Made by a program: the position numbers and the translations under genes
Part shown: positions 34,640 to 45,289 of the stretch, one piece after another
Numbering within the stretch: position 1 is the stretch's first letter
Layout of the letters: every line of letters starts with the position of its first letter
The notes under the pieces: generated by a model
What the model was told of the DNA's origin: nothing
The model's input: the letters and a program-made list of their open reading frames with translations, nothing else
The model's database searches: none
Assembly: GCA_014871385.1 (NCBI GenBank)
Contig: CM026426.1
Location: 54,989,375-55,053,374 of the forward strand
Source of the DNA: Ceratodon purpureus
Taxonomy: Eukaryota > Streptophyta > Bryopsida > Pseudoditrichales > Ditrichaceae
Reading direction: 5' to 3'
DNA length: 64,000 bases

Positions 34640-35038
34640 CACTAAGGTATACACACCTATGACCGATCACTTAAGCATTTCAGCATAGTAAATCTTGGAT
34701 TTTCAATAAGGAGTTATTTTTTGCACGTAGTATCATAAGGTTCATGAAGAATGAGCATTTTTTCAAAATTAATTCAGTAAAATTCAAATTACTACAAATT
34801 TTTTTGTCCAAAAGTTAGTGTTACCCAAGATTGACATATAGGTGTACCAATGACCGACCATACTCAGATCAGTGAACAAACAGATTCCGTCACACTCACA
34901 GAGGCATTCTATTGGAGGAAATACCCTAAATCTACTGTTCATCAATTATCCTTTACTAGTTTCCCATTGCTCTGGAATGGGGAAGCCTACTGATCCCTCA
35001 TGGGTAAGTGATCCCTCATGGGTGTGTATACCTTAGTG
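34640..35038. mobile_element. 399-bp non-autonomous element with CACTA-type inverted ends
   Basis: The left arm 34,640-34,670 starts CACTAAGGTATACACACC. The right arm 35,008-35,038 ends GGTGTGTATACCTTAGTG. The two are inverse complements at 28 of 31 positions. The CACTA..TAGTG ends suggest a CACTA-derived MITE. The flanking triplets (AAA and GAG) do not match, so the expected 3-bp target duplication is absent or lost. Confidence 0.6.
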
Positions 35039-35995
35039 GAGGGGGAGTCGCGGCTGACGGATTCCATGACCGAATTCACGACCAGTTCGACTTGAAGTGA
35101 CCAAAACTAAACTATGGTCGTCTCCTGGTGATTATGGTCAAATTGGACAAGCTATCTCGGGATGGGGTTCACAAAACTTGTGCTGTTCTTGTGGGTCCAG
35201 GGGTCTTGCTGATTCTACTTACTGTGACAAGGGAGAGTAACTTCTTAGGATACTTGGGTGAGTGACATTGATGACCGGTTTTAGGGCATTGATGACCGGC
35301 TTGATGTAAGCATCACATCGATGCCCTTCCGAAGTGCACATAATCAGATTCGCGATTGACGTCGGCTTTGATGTCTGTTCTGTGAAGAGTTGATTTTTTG
35401 GAGAACCATATCCACGATCATATTTATATTTAGAAGTTTTGAGTATATAATATACCCTGCTTTGAGGGGGGGGGGGTTGATAACCTATTTGATTCCAGGT
35501 ATGTGGTTGATGCCCGCTCACTTTGGTTTTTGAAAACTTGGACCGATTTTCTTGGGCAGGTACGCGGAGATTGCTTTCCTGTCAGTTACAGCCGCAACAT
35601 TAATTCATACATTGCGCATGGCCACAATTGCATCCGATGCGTGCTCAAAAAGTCTCAGCAAAGAAGCAGGACATATTCGGTGCATAAAACATTTCACTCA
35701 TCCTCTGAACAAGATATATAAGGCTTAGAGGCCCCCGCTTGTATTGAACACAAAAGATACTGATGACATTGGTATACCAATAAAACATTACTGATAACAT
35801 GTGTAAGCTCACAATGCATGGTAACTCTAGTTCTGATGGCCAACTTTAACAATATTATGCCATTGTCTAAACATTTTTCTGGTGGCGTCCTTGTACCATT
35901 CAGAAAGATTTCTTGTGTAGGTATTTGCAGTCCCACTTCAGAAAAACATTTGAGCATGTGCTTTTCACCACTGCATCATCCAAGAACAAAAAAGG
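35039..35995. other. Intergenic DNA
   Basis: Short ORFs only, none protein-like. A G-run (about 10 G) lies near 35,465-35,475. Confidence 0.3.
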
Positions 35996-36964
35996 CTACC
36001 GCTCCTCGACGTGTAGCAGGCGCAAATTCGGTACAAAAACCTTGTCAACCCGCACCATATGTTCGCCTTGTGCACATAGATTCTCAAGTTTTTGAGCTTT
36101 TGCCCTCCACGATCCCCTTGTTCGTCCTTCGACTATGACCTCATCGTCGTTGTCCGGGTGTGATATATAGCACAGTTTAGTTACGGCTATTGCATTTGAC
36201 CCCGCTCTTGGATGGAACTTCAACGCCTTTGGATCTAATGTACGAGCTGATGCGGTCTCTGTGCAGACGTACGTGCTCCTCCCTCTAGTGGCCATGCTTT
36301 GCAAAGCAGCTCCATTGGAGTGGCGATCTTGCAAGATGGGTGCCGGCCCTAGACCGCGATCTACGTAAACATTCCTTGCACCCAACTCTGATGCTCAAAT
36401 TTTGTGTTGGGATTCCAAGATGGCATACTCGGGGAGTTCTTTGTTGTTGTTGACAGAGCCATGGGCTATAGACTCAACAGAGACATTCGCCGAAGTGGCG
36501 ATCATGTCTGCTCTTCCAATACGACCTTAGCGGAAGTTATTTCGCGTATTTGGTGTAGAGAGAATTGTGTCAGCGCTCATCCAAGATGGCTGATGCGACA
36601 TAGCAGGTGACGGCAATACAAGATTTGAGGCGGGATTGGCTACATTCTCTAAAGGAGCAGGTGCATCGCCGAGGTTCACCAAATTTGAAAGCTCCATAGG
36701 TCCTGCGTCATTGGAAGCCTCGGGTACTGAATGAGTATTAGAATTCACTAAACGGAGTATTATATCCTTGAAATTCCTTTGCGTATGTAGTACTTCTTCG
36801 ACCATCGCAAAGTTTTGTGTGAGTTTGGATGCCAGATCTCCCACACGCGACTCAAGTTCAATGATTCTGACCATGTCACCATTTCGCAACTTGTTCCCAT
36901 CTGTCATCGGCTGAACTCTCCGAGGACCTCCTCTAAAATACTCTGGTGTGTTGTTCATCTGCAT
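35996..36964 (-). CDS. Unrecognised two-part ORF with coiled coil
   Basis: The first ORF (36,964-36,527) starts at ATG and contains a coiled-coil-like segment (RIIELESRVGDLASKLTQNF, EEVLHTQRNFKDIILRL) and a Pro/Asn-rich tail. The second (36,385-35,996) contains LCYISHPDNDDEVIVEGRTR, KAQKLENLCAQGEHMVRVDK and VFVPNLRLLHVEER before a TAG stop. The stretch between (36,526-36,386) may be an intron or decayed. Size, orientation and a coiled coil followed by a compact domain recall accessory ORFs of plant transposons, but I cannot assign a family. It lies just upstream of X element copy C. Confidence 0.4.
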
Positions 36965-37384
36965 AGAGGAGTAAATAATACCATATAAGGTTAGCAGTAG
37001 CTGGGAAAAATGTCAATCTCCAGAATATACACTTGAATCTTATTTCGTTAATCATATTAAACTTCATTGGTAAAGAAGGCATTGCTAGGATGTCTGGTTA
37101 CAAACACGATGTCAATGAAAACAAACCGGTCATGCATTTTCGCCATCTCTAAATTAATAATGAGAATGGGTGTGGTCAATAAGTTTAAAACGGTGAATGT
37201 TAACGTTCCATTACAGTATCCCGTTAGTAAGTTCACAGTCCAAGATATTGGGAAATGCATGGCTTAACAACCATGTCTAACGAAATGCACTGCAATGCCG
37301 ATTCACAATAAAGATCTTTCCAATATCTCCTTGTCCACAACAAAATATACACATCATGTATAGTCAGAAATGTACAATCATTAC
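36965..37384. other. Spacer upstream of X element
   Basis: No supported gene. Overlapping ORFs on both strands at 37,057-37,267 are mirror readings of one AT-rich stretch. Confidence 0.3.
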
Positions 37385-38783
37385 GTGAAATTTGACCTCA
37401 CAAACGGGCCTCTAAGGGAGCCCCGGTTAGGTAAACTGACTACCCAAACGCCCTTCTACTCGTGGTAGCAGATGCCGAAATCGCTACCCGCAGAGTTAAG
37501 AGGCCCGCTTTATGGTATCGGAACGGGGTTGCATGGCGTGGAGGAGTGCCTAGTGGTGCCAATGTGGCTGGGGTGTTTGGCGAACCACCGACTCCCGGCA
37601 TTAACTGCTCTGCAGTGGGGTTTGAAGGAGAGCAGTAATGGAGAGCAATCACTCCATCATCGAATCAGGGGTGATTGATGCCAACGGTTTTGAGTGCCGG
37701 TGTTTCAAAGTTTGCTGGCCAACGGTAAGAAGCTGTGAAGCTTGGCCGCGTCTAGGTTGGTCTCCACCTACGAAAAGCAGTCACGAATTGGGGTGCTTAG
37801 AATTTGAGTGTTGAAGAACGAAAGACACCATTGTAAGGTTGAATTCAAGGGTTTAGGGTCAACACAAGGGCGCACGAGGTTGAGAGTGACAACTAAAAAG
37901 TTATGAGCGGTTTCTTTACAGATGTCCGCTGGGAGCAATTACGAATTTGAGCAGGATGCAGATGCAAGGGTGTTCTTGTAACTCCTACTACGGTGGACTG
38001 AAAATATACTGTAAGTGACAATTTCTCTATGATAAGTTTTGGTTGTGTTCCATAGTACTAGGATAGATGATGTTTTTCATTTCATTTTGCAATTTCCTTG
38101 AGTGGCTATGGTACATGGTTTGGTTGTTGACAACTCTAGAGTTTTGGGTACTTAGCAATCATTAGAAGGTTATTCTAAGTACTTGTTGTCCGTTCAGAGC
38201 CATTAAAGGATGCAAGCACTACCTCAGATGTTTTGACTCTCGATGGCAGCAAGAGTGGCGGAGCGTTCAAGCTACATTGCCTCAGTTTCGTTTGATGCAC
38301 GCTATGCACCACTTATTAGGCAAGGTTTGTTGCGATGTGAGTGACCCTGTCCATCATCGTTTCTAGCGTAGAAGGCAGCCAAGGATACAAACATTGACTT
38401 GTGGACCGATGGCAACATTTATTCGGTTGATCCAAAAACAAGGTAGCCACCACCATTCAGAAGTCTTGGGGATTTCCTAGAATTCATATGCCAAAGAGAG
38501 AAAGGTCTGTACGGATATACACGCAGATTAGAGGTCAGTCATGAAGGTCCTCCTACACGGCGTGAGTTGGAAATGCTATGCAGACAACTTGAAGAAGAAT
38601 TGTGGAAGGTGAGAGACGACTTGGCTAGCAGCAGAGTGAGGCTTGACCGTTACGGGGACATTGAGGATACATGCATGCAGTTGCAGAATGAATTAGAGAC
38701 TACTCGTGGCAAGATGAGCAGCAAAGAGAGAAATTATGGCATGATGGTGTAGCACTTGGAGATCGAGGTGCGTTGTTGGCAGC
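37385..38783 (+). pseudogene. Family X transposase-like gene, 5' half (before MULE insertion)
   Basis: Matches copy A in order: leader with SLPAELRGPLYGIGTGLHG (37,484 onward), then in another frame GGVPSGANVAGVFGEPP. The exon beginning near 38,240 is followed by the coiled-coil exon (EMLCRQLEEELWKVRDDLAS, DIEDTCMQLQNELETT) up to HLEIEVRCWQ. Homology stops exactly at 38,783, where the MULE begins, and resumes at 56,248. Several frameshifts and stops are present, including TAG before HLEIEV. Confidence 0.65.
38772..38783. repeat. Target-site duplication, left copy
   Basis: GTTGTTGGCAGC, repeated at 56,248-56,259. X copy A has the corresponding site once (CGTCGCTGGCAGC), so the doubling is due to the insertion. 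The 11-12 bp length is within the usual range for Mutator-superfamily elements. Confidence 0.8.
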
Positions 38784-38907
38784 GGGCATTCTGGTGTGGC
38801 AGCGGCGAGCAGTGAGCAGTGAGCGGTGAGCAGACAAAAATCGCACCGGGGGTCAAAAGTGAGCAGACAAAAAACGCACCGGGGACCCTATGACCGTGGA
38901 AAAAATT
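38784..38907 (+). repeat. Left terminal inverted repeat of the MULE
   Basis: After a weakly matching outer 11 bases (GGGCATTCTGG), TGTGGCAGCGGCGAGCAGTG and the following block through CGCACCGGGG match the right end with two mismatches over about 90 bp. ACCTATGACCGTGGAAA-like sequence then extends the match inward. It contains short direct repeats GTGAGCAGACAAAAA..CGCACCGGGG. Confidence 0.9.
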
Positions 38908-40257
38908 ACCGCCGGGGTCCCTATAAACCCATGAGCGAATGAAGTTGACGAATGAAATTTAGACACCAAGATTCGAGAATCCGCGAAATTTATATATTGA
39001 AAAAAAATTGTACATACTAAAAATGATCCTTAGAATCACCGAGGCGGGCTGTTACTGATCTTGAAATTGGAAGATTTGTCTACTCACTATCTTCTACCCA
39101 ATCAAAATCTTCTTCTAAGAAAGCCGACGGTTCGGGAGCTCCATTGCCAAAATCAACAAAGTTGTCTGCAGACGTCCATGTTCATCTAAATCTTGAAATA
39201 AGCTGTGAATTCAATACGGTGAATTCAATACGGTGAATTCAATACGCCTGTTAGATGTGTTAGATTAAGAATCAAGGCATTTCCTACCAAAAGTAATATA
39301 GGAGTAGGTAGTATTAACGGTGGACAACGAGGTACACGGCAATTATTAATGATCCTTCATGTGGAAATAAAAATAAATAAATAAATTTGGCACATTGCAA
39401 TGAATTCACGCGTACATATAAACTCAATGGCTTACCCTTGAACATCTTAGTCACTAAAAACATGATGTCGGATCCGACAGCCAGAAACTAGATTGCAATG
39501 TTCTTGGGGTACTGAACATTAATATGCGAGTTCAAGGCTAAGTTGTTTGGGTTTGGAGGATATAATCTGAGGTTTGTCTCTAGACTTCTATCATCACTTT
39601 GTTTCTACTTTGTTTCCAGGTTTCTTAGGTTGAGAATTGTAGAATGGATTTTGCAGTGATCACCGTCTTGTTCAGCCAGAATTGGGTCACGCCTAAGTCA
39701 CCGATGGTTGATCTCTTTCCAGACCTCATGCCTGAGTTGCATCAAGAGTACATTGAAAACTCGGACTGGTGCTATGACTACATGACGCTGCTTGAGAACC
39801 TGAACCTGCGCCAAAGAGGTGATCGTTGGGTGCGGTTGTCCATCCTAGATCGCTAGTATATTGAACGACACGAATCAAATTCAAATGGGAATATCAATGC
39901 TTACTTGATGAATACGGACTCCATAATAAAACGGTCACACTCTCGTACATATAAGTGGTATAGAGTGTATCCATCTCCGCTGGTGCACTTGCATGGTCTT
40001 TTGGGAGCAACCGCCTGTTCTTTCAAGCGAACTTTGGTACCTACATGAATGCACAACCTACAGGAGGAGTGCACAGCAGCCATGTCTACGAGCGCTAGAA
40101 ATTGATTTGAAGGGCCCTCAAACTTTCACCTGTGCAAAGGTTCCCAGGTGAGTTAAGCAATTAATAACTCAACAGTAAGCAGCAAGAGTGCGAATGCAGC
40201 TGCTCCTAGTGGATACCACAAGTCTACAAACAAAACACAGTAATTTGCAAACAAAAT
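38908..40257. other. MULE left spacer
   Basis: Mostly non-coding. A triplicated GGTGAATTCAATAC motif lies near 39,221-39,245. One 70-codon plus ORF (39,644-39,856, LFPDLMPELHQEYIENSDWC) looks protein-like but is not recognised. It may be another captured exon. Confidence 0.35.
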
Positions 40258-40491
40258 TTATACCAGAGCCTTCTGCTTTGGAGACACCCGGCAGCAGATA
40301 ACAGAAGCACATTGGGTAGCAAGTTTGAGCAGATCCTGCTTCAAATAGTCTTCAAGCGCATACAAAAGAGACTTTCCGTCAAAAATTAAAGCATGAAGGT
40401 TGTCATCTTCAGTATCCAAATTTATTTGATAATGACCGGATGCTAACTGTTGAGTTATACTCTCCCTTGCTACCTTGGCTATGAGGCTCAA
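40258..40491 (-). pseudogene. Captured exon of a P4-type ATPase (phospholipid flippase)
   Basis: One exon-sized fragment encoding SLIAKVARESITQQL, HALIFDGKSLLYALEDYLKQ and CASVICCRVSPKQKALV, then a GTATAA donor. These match the end of the P-domain region of plant aminophospholipid ATPases (ALIIDGKSL..YALE, CCRVSPKQKA). Nothing else of the roughly 1,100-residue protein is present, so it cannot be a flippase. It lies directly downstream of, and in the same orientation as, the lipid phosphate phosphatase fragments. Confidence 0.85.
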
Positions 40492-40699
40492 TCCTGAACA
40501 TTAACTGCAAAAACAAACCAAAAAGGTTGTTACTCAGAAATCTACCTTACGATGTATGACATTGTCAACCCGAGATCCAAATTGCTTTGCCTGGAAACAG
40601 AGCACAGAGCAGTAATCCATAATCTAATGTAAGAAAGGTGCAGTTTTAATGAGAATAATGAAACTGTCAAGCAGAAGTGAGAAGTGAGAGAAAAAAAGC

Positions 40700-41532
40700 T
40701 TACAAGGGTCATCAAACAAACTAGGAAAGTATTTGCGATCGCCGATAACAGAAGTACGCCGAAAAAGTCCTGGAAAAACAAATGAGCGCATCAGTGCTTA
40801 GCTCAATGAGGTTGTGGCAACAATCTTCTGTGTTTGTCTATTTAATGTTGTAGTTCGATTAACCCCAACTGACCTACATTTTCATTAAGAATTTTTACAG
40901 CTATGTCCAAACCTATAATTGTATCAGTTTTCCTTCCTCAATGGTTTATATAATAGTGAATACCAGCTGTGTAAAATATCAGCTACTTAGGTGCTAGTGC
41001 TAACTCACCAATTGCAGCTCCAGCGCACACATCAGTCCAGTGATACTAGTAGGCATCAACTCGGATAATACCAACAAAAGTGGCACCTAAGATTGGCAGG
41101 ACAACAGGAAAGAGCTTCCAAGAGTGGCCCTGACGGTCGAAGACTCCAAGTTTGCCAGCGAGATACATGGCCAAGTACCCCAATTCCACTCCTTTTCATG
41201 TTGGGCCAAAGCGATGACCTGCGCATGGATATTCAATATTAGATTGGGAGGTTTACTGCTTCTTTTTCTGTTTGGAAGCAGCTCAAATCATATGCACTGA
41301 AAATCATACTCAAGGTAACAAAATGGTAGCGTACTGGGACAACTTGGAATGGTACAGTGTTGTGCTTGTATGGGTACTTAATCGATTGAGTCACAAAATT
41401 AGTAGCTCCCACATAGCGTTGGAACGGCCTGACCACTTCACAAACAATTTCAAGGCCGATGAGTACGATGATGAAGAACCAGTCTGTCCAATGGTTTATG
41501 AACAATCGCCCCAGCTTTGGATCGGGCTCCAT
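40700..41532 (-). pseudogene. Captured fragments of a PAP2-type lipid phosphate phosphatase
   Basis: The N-terminal exon (41,532 to about 41,310) encodes NHWTDWFFIIVLIGLEIVCE, VVRPFQRYVG and KYPYKHNTVPF as in plant LPPs. The catalytic-region exon (about 41,221-41,000) reads GHRFGPT(TGA)KGVELG, MYLAGKLGVFDRQGHSWKLF, PVVLPILGATFVGIIRVDAY and (TAG)YHWTDVCAGAAIG, where the TAG stands for the usual Trp of the C3 motif region. A third piece (about 40,770-40,705) gives SAYFCYRR and, after a frameshift, KYFPSLFDDP. The exons keep intron borders, so this was copied from genomic DNA. The KxxxxxxRP and PSGH region is missing or corrupted, so there is no activity. Confidence 0.85.
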
Positions 41533-41639
41533 AGTTTTGCACCGCTCTCACCTTATCACCTACAGGTAATAAACTATCTGTTACATACAAGTATCACTAT
41601 TTAGACCTGTAGGTTGGAAAGAGAAGAAAGACCAGAATG

Positions 41640-42845
41640 GGAAGCCACTCGGGGCCTATAAACTCAAACTTCTTGCTTTAAAATACTTCGTGTCCTCTGC
41701 TTTGTACCTTCAGCCAGCTTTCAATATACGAAGCATTTGCACAGTCAATGTATTGTTCATAATGATAATGGGTGAAGTAGAAATCAATATGGTTTAATAG
41801 CTTATGGAAATAAGTTAAACTATCAACTATCACTTCAACAATTCTTATCAAATAGACCATAACTTCAAAAATACTTGCTTCTCACAGCCTTCATATGACC
41901 ACCTCCAAGACCCAAGTTAGGTTCAGTGGTATAATTCTACTCTTTCTATTTCTTGAACACAAAGTGATTTCAGAGCCTATCCATTTGAAATATTTCTACA
42001 ACAAGAGGTGCATCTTTGTGTCTAAAAAGCTCCAGTCTATGAATACATCGGAAGAAATCCACATGAGAATGTGAATCATTATGTGAATAAACTATCAGTA
42101 TTCAGAGAAAGGCAGCGTATGCTCATCCAGGTTACTCACAAGAGTAGTTATTCTCATCTTCGAAGCCATCATCATGGTAGTGGGCCAGACATTTCGGATT
42201 CAGCAACCATTTGAACACAGTCCCAGTTGTGTCGGATTTGAGTCCAGACTTTGGTTGAGCCTAAGTACAGAGGAAGCTTAATTTGAGTAGTGTAATCAAG
42301 AGGCTGCAGAAAGAAAACTTATAAACGACACGAGAAAATCTCAATCCTGCAAAGGATAAGGAAACTCAAGAGAGCTCGAGACAAGAAAGCTTAATCTCTG
42401 TGATTTCCCTACCTAACAATATTGAGAGTTCATTGTTCTTGCGTGTCAGAAACAAAGCAACAAAATTGAAAATGATGCAAAGGAGTTGAAGTTACGAACC
42501 TTTAGCGCTACATGCAAAGGTCGGGCAGTTGCAAGAGGCCCTGAATAGTACCAAACTTGCCCTGAACAGTATATGTGTCGACCACTGCAAGTGTATGTTC
42601 ATTGTGCAGAGCTTGCAAAGACGTTGCCTCAAAACTCTTGGGATCTACATTGCACATAAAGGTAAAGTTAAGTCCTGTACAATGATAAGATTAGGCTGTA
42701 ATTGTCAATATTCATGTCTCCGCATGTCAATTACTAAGCTACAAATGCTTCGTTAACACAGGTACAACCAGACTCACCCTCAAAAGATTAGAAGTTACAG
42801 TAAGCCTATTGTTAAGATAGGCAACTAAATCACAGCACTTGCAAC
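41640..42845. other. MULE interior without recognised genes
   Basis: Possible minus-strand exon fragments near 42,280-42,120 (VFKWLLNPKCLAHYHDDGFE) and 42,660-42,505 (CNVDPKSFEATSLQALHNEH) lie between the kinase and phosphatase fragments and may be further captured exons. They are not assigned to any family. Confidence 0.3.
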
Positions 42846-43670
42846 TCATCTGCAAAACGGGGTAAATTGACGTAAATAATCCAGAAGTTCTGGTCTCAAT
42901 GGATTCTTTGGATCTGTGATCAGCTTGTACAACTCTCTTGCTTTGAACGAAATATTGTAAAACGGAGCATTGCCAGTCAGAATCTTAGAGCAGACGATGC
43001 CAAAACTGTAGACATCGGCTTTTCGAGGGAAGACTTTAAGCGACTCATTTTCCTTTTCATCATCCAGGTGTGCTCCGAAAACCTCAGGCGCCATCCACCG
43101 TCTAGTCCCTGTGTTCCGTGTCATGCAAGAAGTTACTTCGTGCTTCACTTTGGCCAGCCCAAAATCGGCCAGCTTTGCAATCACAAACCCCTCACAACAA
43201 TCAGCCTGATCACCCACTGGTTCAACGATAATGTTCTCTGCCTTCAAATCACGATGGACCATCCCTTCGGAGTTCATGTAACTCATCGCCTCAGAAATTT
43301 GAAGCATCAAGTCAATGCCTGCCGAAATTGAGAACGGCGGGTTGATCCCAAGTCGGTTCATTCTCCAGCTCATGTGCGTACGAAGGTTATAAGGCATCTT
43401 TTCCATGAGGAAGAAACATGGTGTGCAGGACTCGCTACTTGCTGTGAACACTTTCACAATGTGCGGATGATTGAGTTTCGCCAGAGCGTTAGCTTCATCT
43501 GCAAAGTCTTTACAATGCGTATCAAACTCCTTCTTCGCGTACGCGTCGCCCAACCACTTCGTCTCAAACACGGTGCCAAACGAACCCTTCCCAATCTGCC
43601 TCACATCCACTAGAGATTTCTGGACTGTGATCCACAGAGAAGATTTGTGGTCGGGACCTCGAGAACTCGA
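42846..43670 (-). pseudogene. Captured TKL-type Ser/Thr protein kinase domain, truncated
   Basis: Contains the Gly loop (QIGKGSFGTVFETKWLG), a Lys in YAKKEF, the alpha-C Glu region (DEANALAKLNHPHIVKVF), HRD (MVHRDLKAENIIVE), DFG (LADFGLAK), the activation segment (GTRRWMAPEVF) and PRKADVYSFGIVCSKILTGN. It ends at ELLDYLRQFTPFCR, before the final helices of the C lobe. The ORF is open over 254 codons and extends 5' (TVQKSLVDVRQ) without a proper start. The family resembles the tyrosine-kinase-like kinases abundant in non-vascular plants. It lies within the MULE and has the same orientation as the phosphatase and ATPase fragments. Lack of the C-terminal subdomain makes activity doubtful. Confidence 0.85.
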
Positions 43671-43789
43671 GGTAATAATTCAGAAGTTCTGGTCATGGCC
43701 ATGGCTCTGCTGTCGCGCATGGACACCCGGCGCATTGGAGATGTGTCCTCAGGGGTCTATCGGATCCGACAGTGAGTTTTAGGAGTGTC

Positions 43790-45289
43790 CAATGCCCGCC
43801 GGGGTGCAGATGTATACCCTGAGTTAGACGTCCGGACTACCGTTGGGTTACTTGTGAGAGTGTGATATCCTTGCTATTCGAGGGTATATGTTATGTCCGT
43901 GATATTTGCTAATTGAGGGTTAGGTTGAGGGTATATGTTAGGTCGCGGGTATTGTTTGGTGTTAGTGGTGGCGGCTAAACCCCGGGTTAAAACAGCCAGA
44001 TGATTTTAAAGTTTCTTTCTAATATTGGATGTTGTTGAGTTTAGAAGTATATAATTTGTGAGCAATCTATATTGAGATGTCGATGGCTTTGTCTAGGCGC
44101 CCCAAGTTTCGTCGTGTAGAACTCATTCAAAGATTCAAGCGGCAAGTTGCCATAACGTCTTTGTACCTTAATTAAGTGGATTGTACAGTAGATTGAACAA
44201 CACAAAATCAAGCTTGAGCGTGTGCATAGTATTGTGAGGACGTAAAGGTCGAGTTAGAGGTCAGGTGACATGATACAATTCTTGTTTAGCACGAGCAGGA
44301 TGAATTTTGAAGAGCAATTGCAGAGCTTTCAAAGACAGTAGACATCTCCAATGGCGCTCGAGACTTTACGAGTTCAATGGATGAGGTCTTTGACATTCTA
44401 ATTATGCCTTATTGTGTAATATTTTTGAAGTGGCATATTCTTGCATTTGCATATTATGGCTATTTCTGATACTGCAAATCTTGCCAGTTATCATAGTATT
44501 AAATTATATCCTACCAAAACAAAATACTAATGTAAAACTTTAACTTTGAATATAAAACGTTGACCACATAAAAAAATTGAACAATGAAGCAAAGAAAGAA
44601 TGAATACATATTATAAATTTAAGCCAACAGAAGATTTAGTATGTCCAAGACCAAAAGAATGCAAGTGATAATGAATGAGAGCATGATAAATTTTTATTCC
44701 AAATTGAAAAGCAAAAGAAAAAAAGCATCAAACATTGGAAGATTAGAAGATTGAAAGATTGAATGAATGGAAGCATGATAAAATTGAATAAAAAATAAAA
44801 GGCATCAAAGAATGAATGATTACAGAATTAAAGAATGTAAGAATGGCGGGATTTTATAATAAAACAATGAAAAATTTAAAAAGTGAACGGATAAAGGAAT
44901 AAAAAAATGAAAAAATGAGCAAGGAAACACCATAAGAATAAGTGCCAAACCTGGCATAAGAAACCAACTACTAAACCGTGCACGAGATGGGGCACAAGAC
45001 AACGCTCGAGGATACCAAATGTTTCAATAAGAAAAACATGAAAATGATTAATGGAGAAAGGGAAAATATACATGTTATATTAGAAGTGTGTGCATTCAAA
45101 AAAAATGAAAATAGAACATAAAATTAGAAAAAGGTAAGTTTTAAATTTAATTAAGGTATGAAGAAATAAATGAATGTGATAGTAAGGCTTATAAAGTAGA
45201 TAGATTGAATTTAAGCTTGAATATTATTAGTCATGATTCATGGAACATGAGAGAATTAAAGCTTACAAGAGATTACATAATTTTGAACA
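43790..45289. other. AT-rich MULE interior
   Basis: No gene. 44.5-45.2 kb is rich in short AAGAATGAATGA/GAAAGA-type repeats of simple sequence. The small ORFs there are by-products of it. Confidence 0.4.

Noticed and set aside
35465..35475. G-run, and a longer one at about 56,391-56,405, as G-quadruplex elements
   Set aside because: Single homopolymer runs without spaced G-tracts; most likely slippage or assembly noise.
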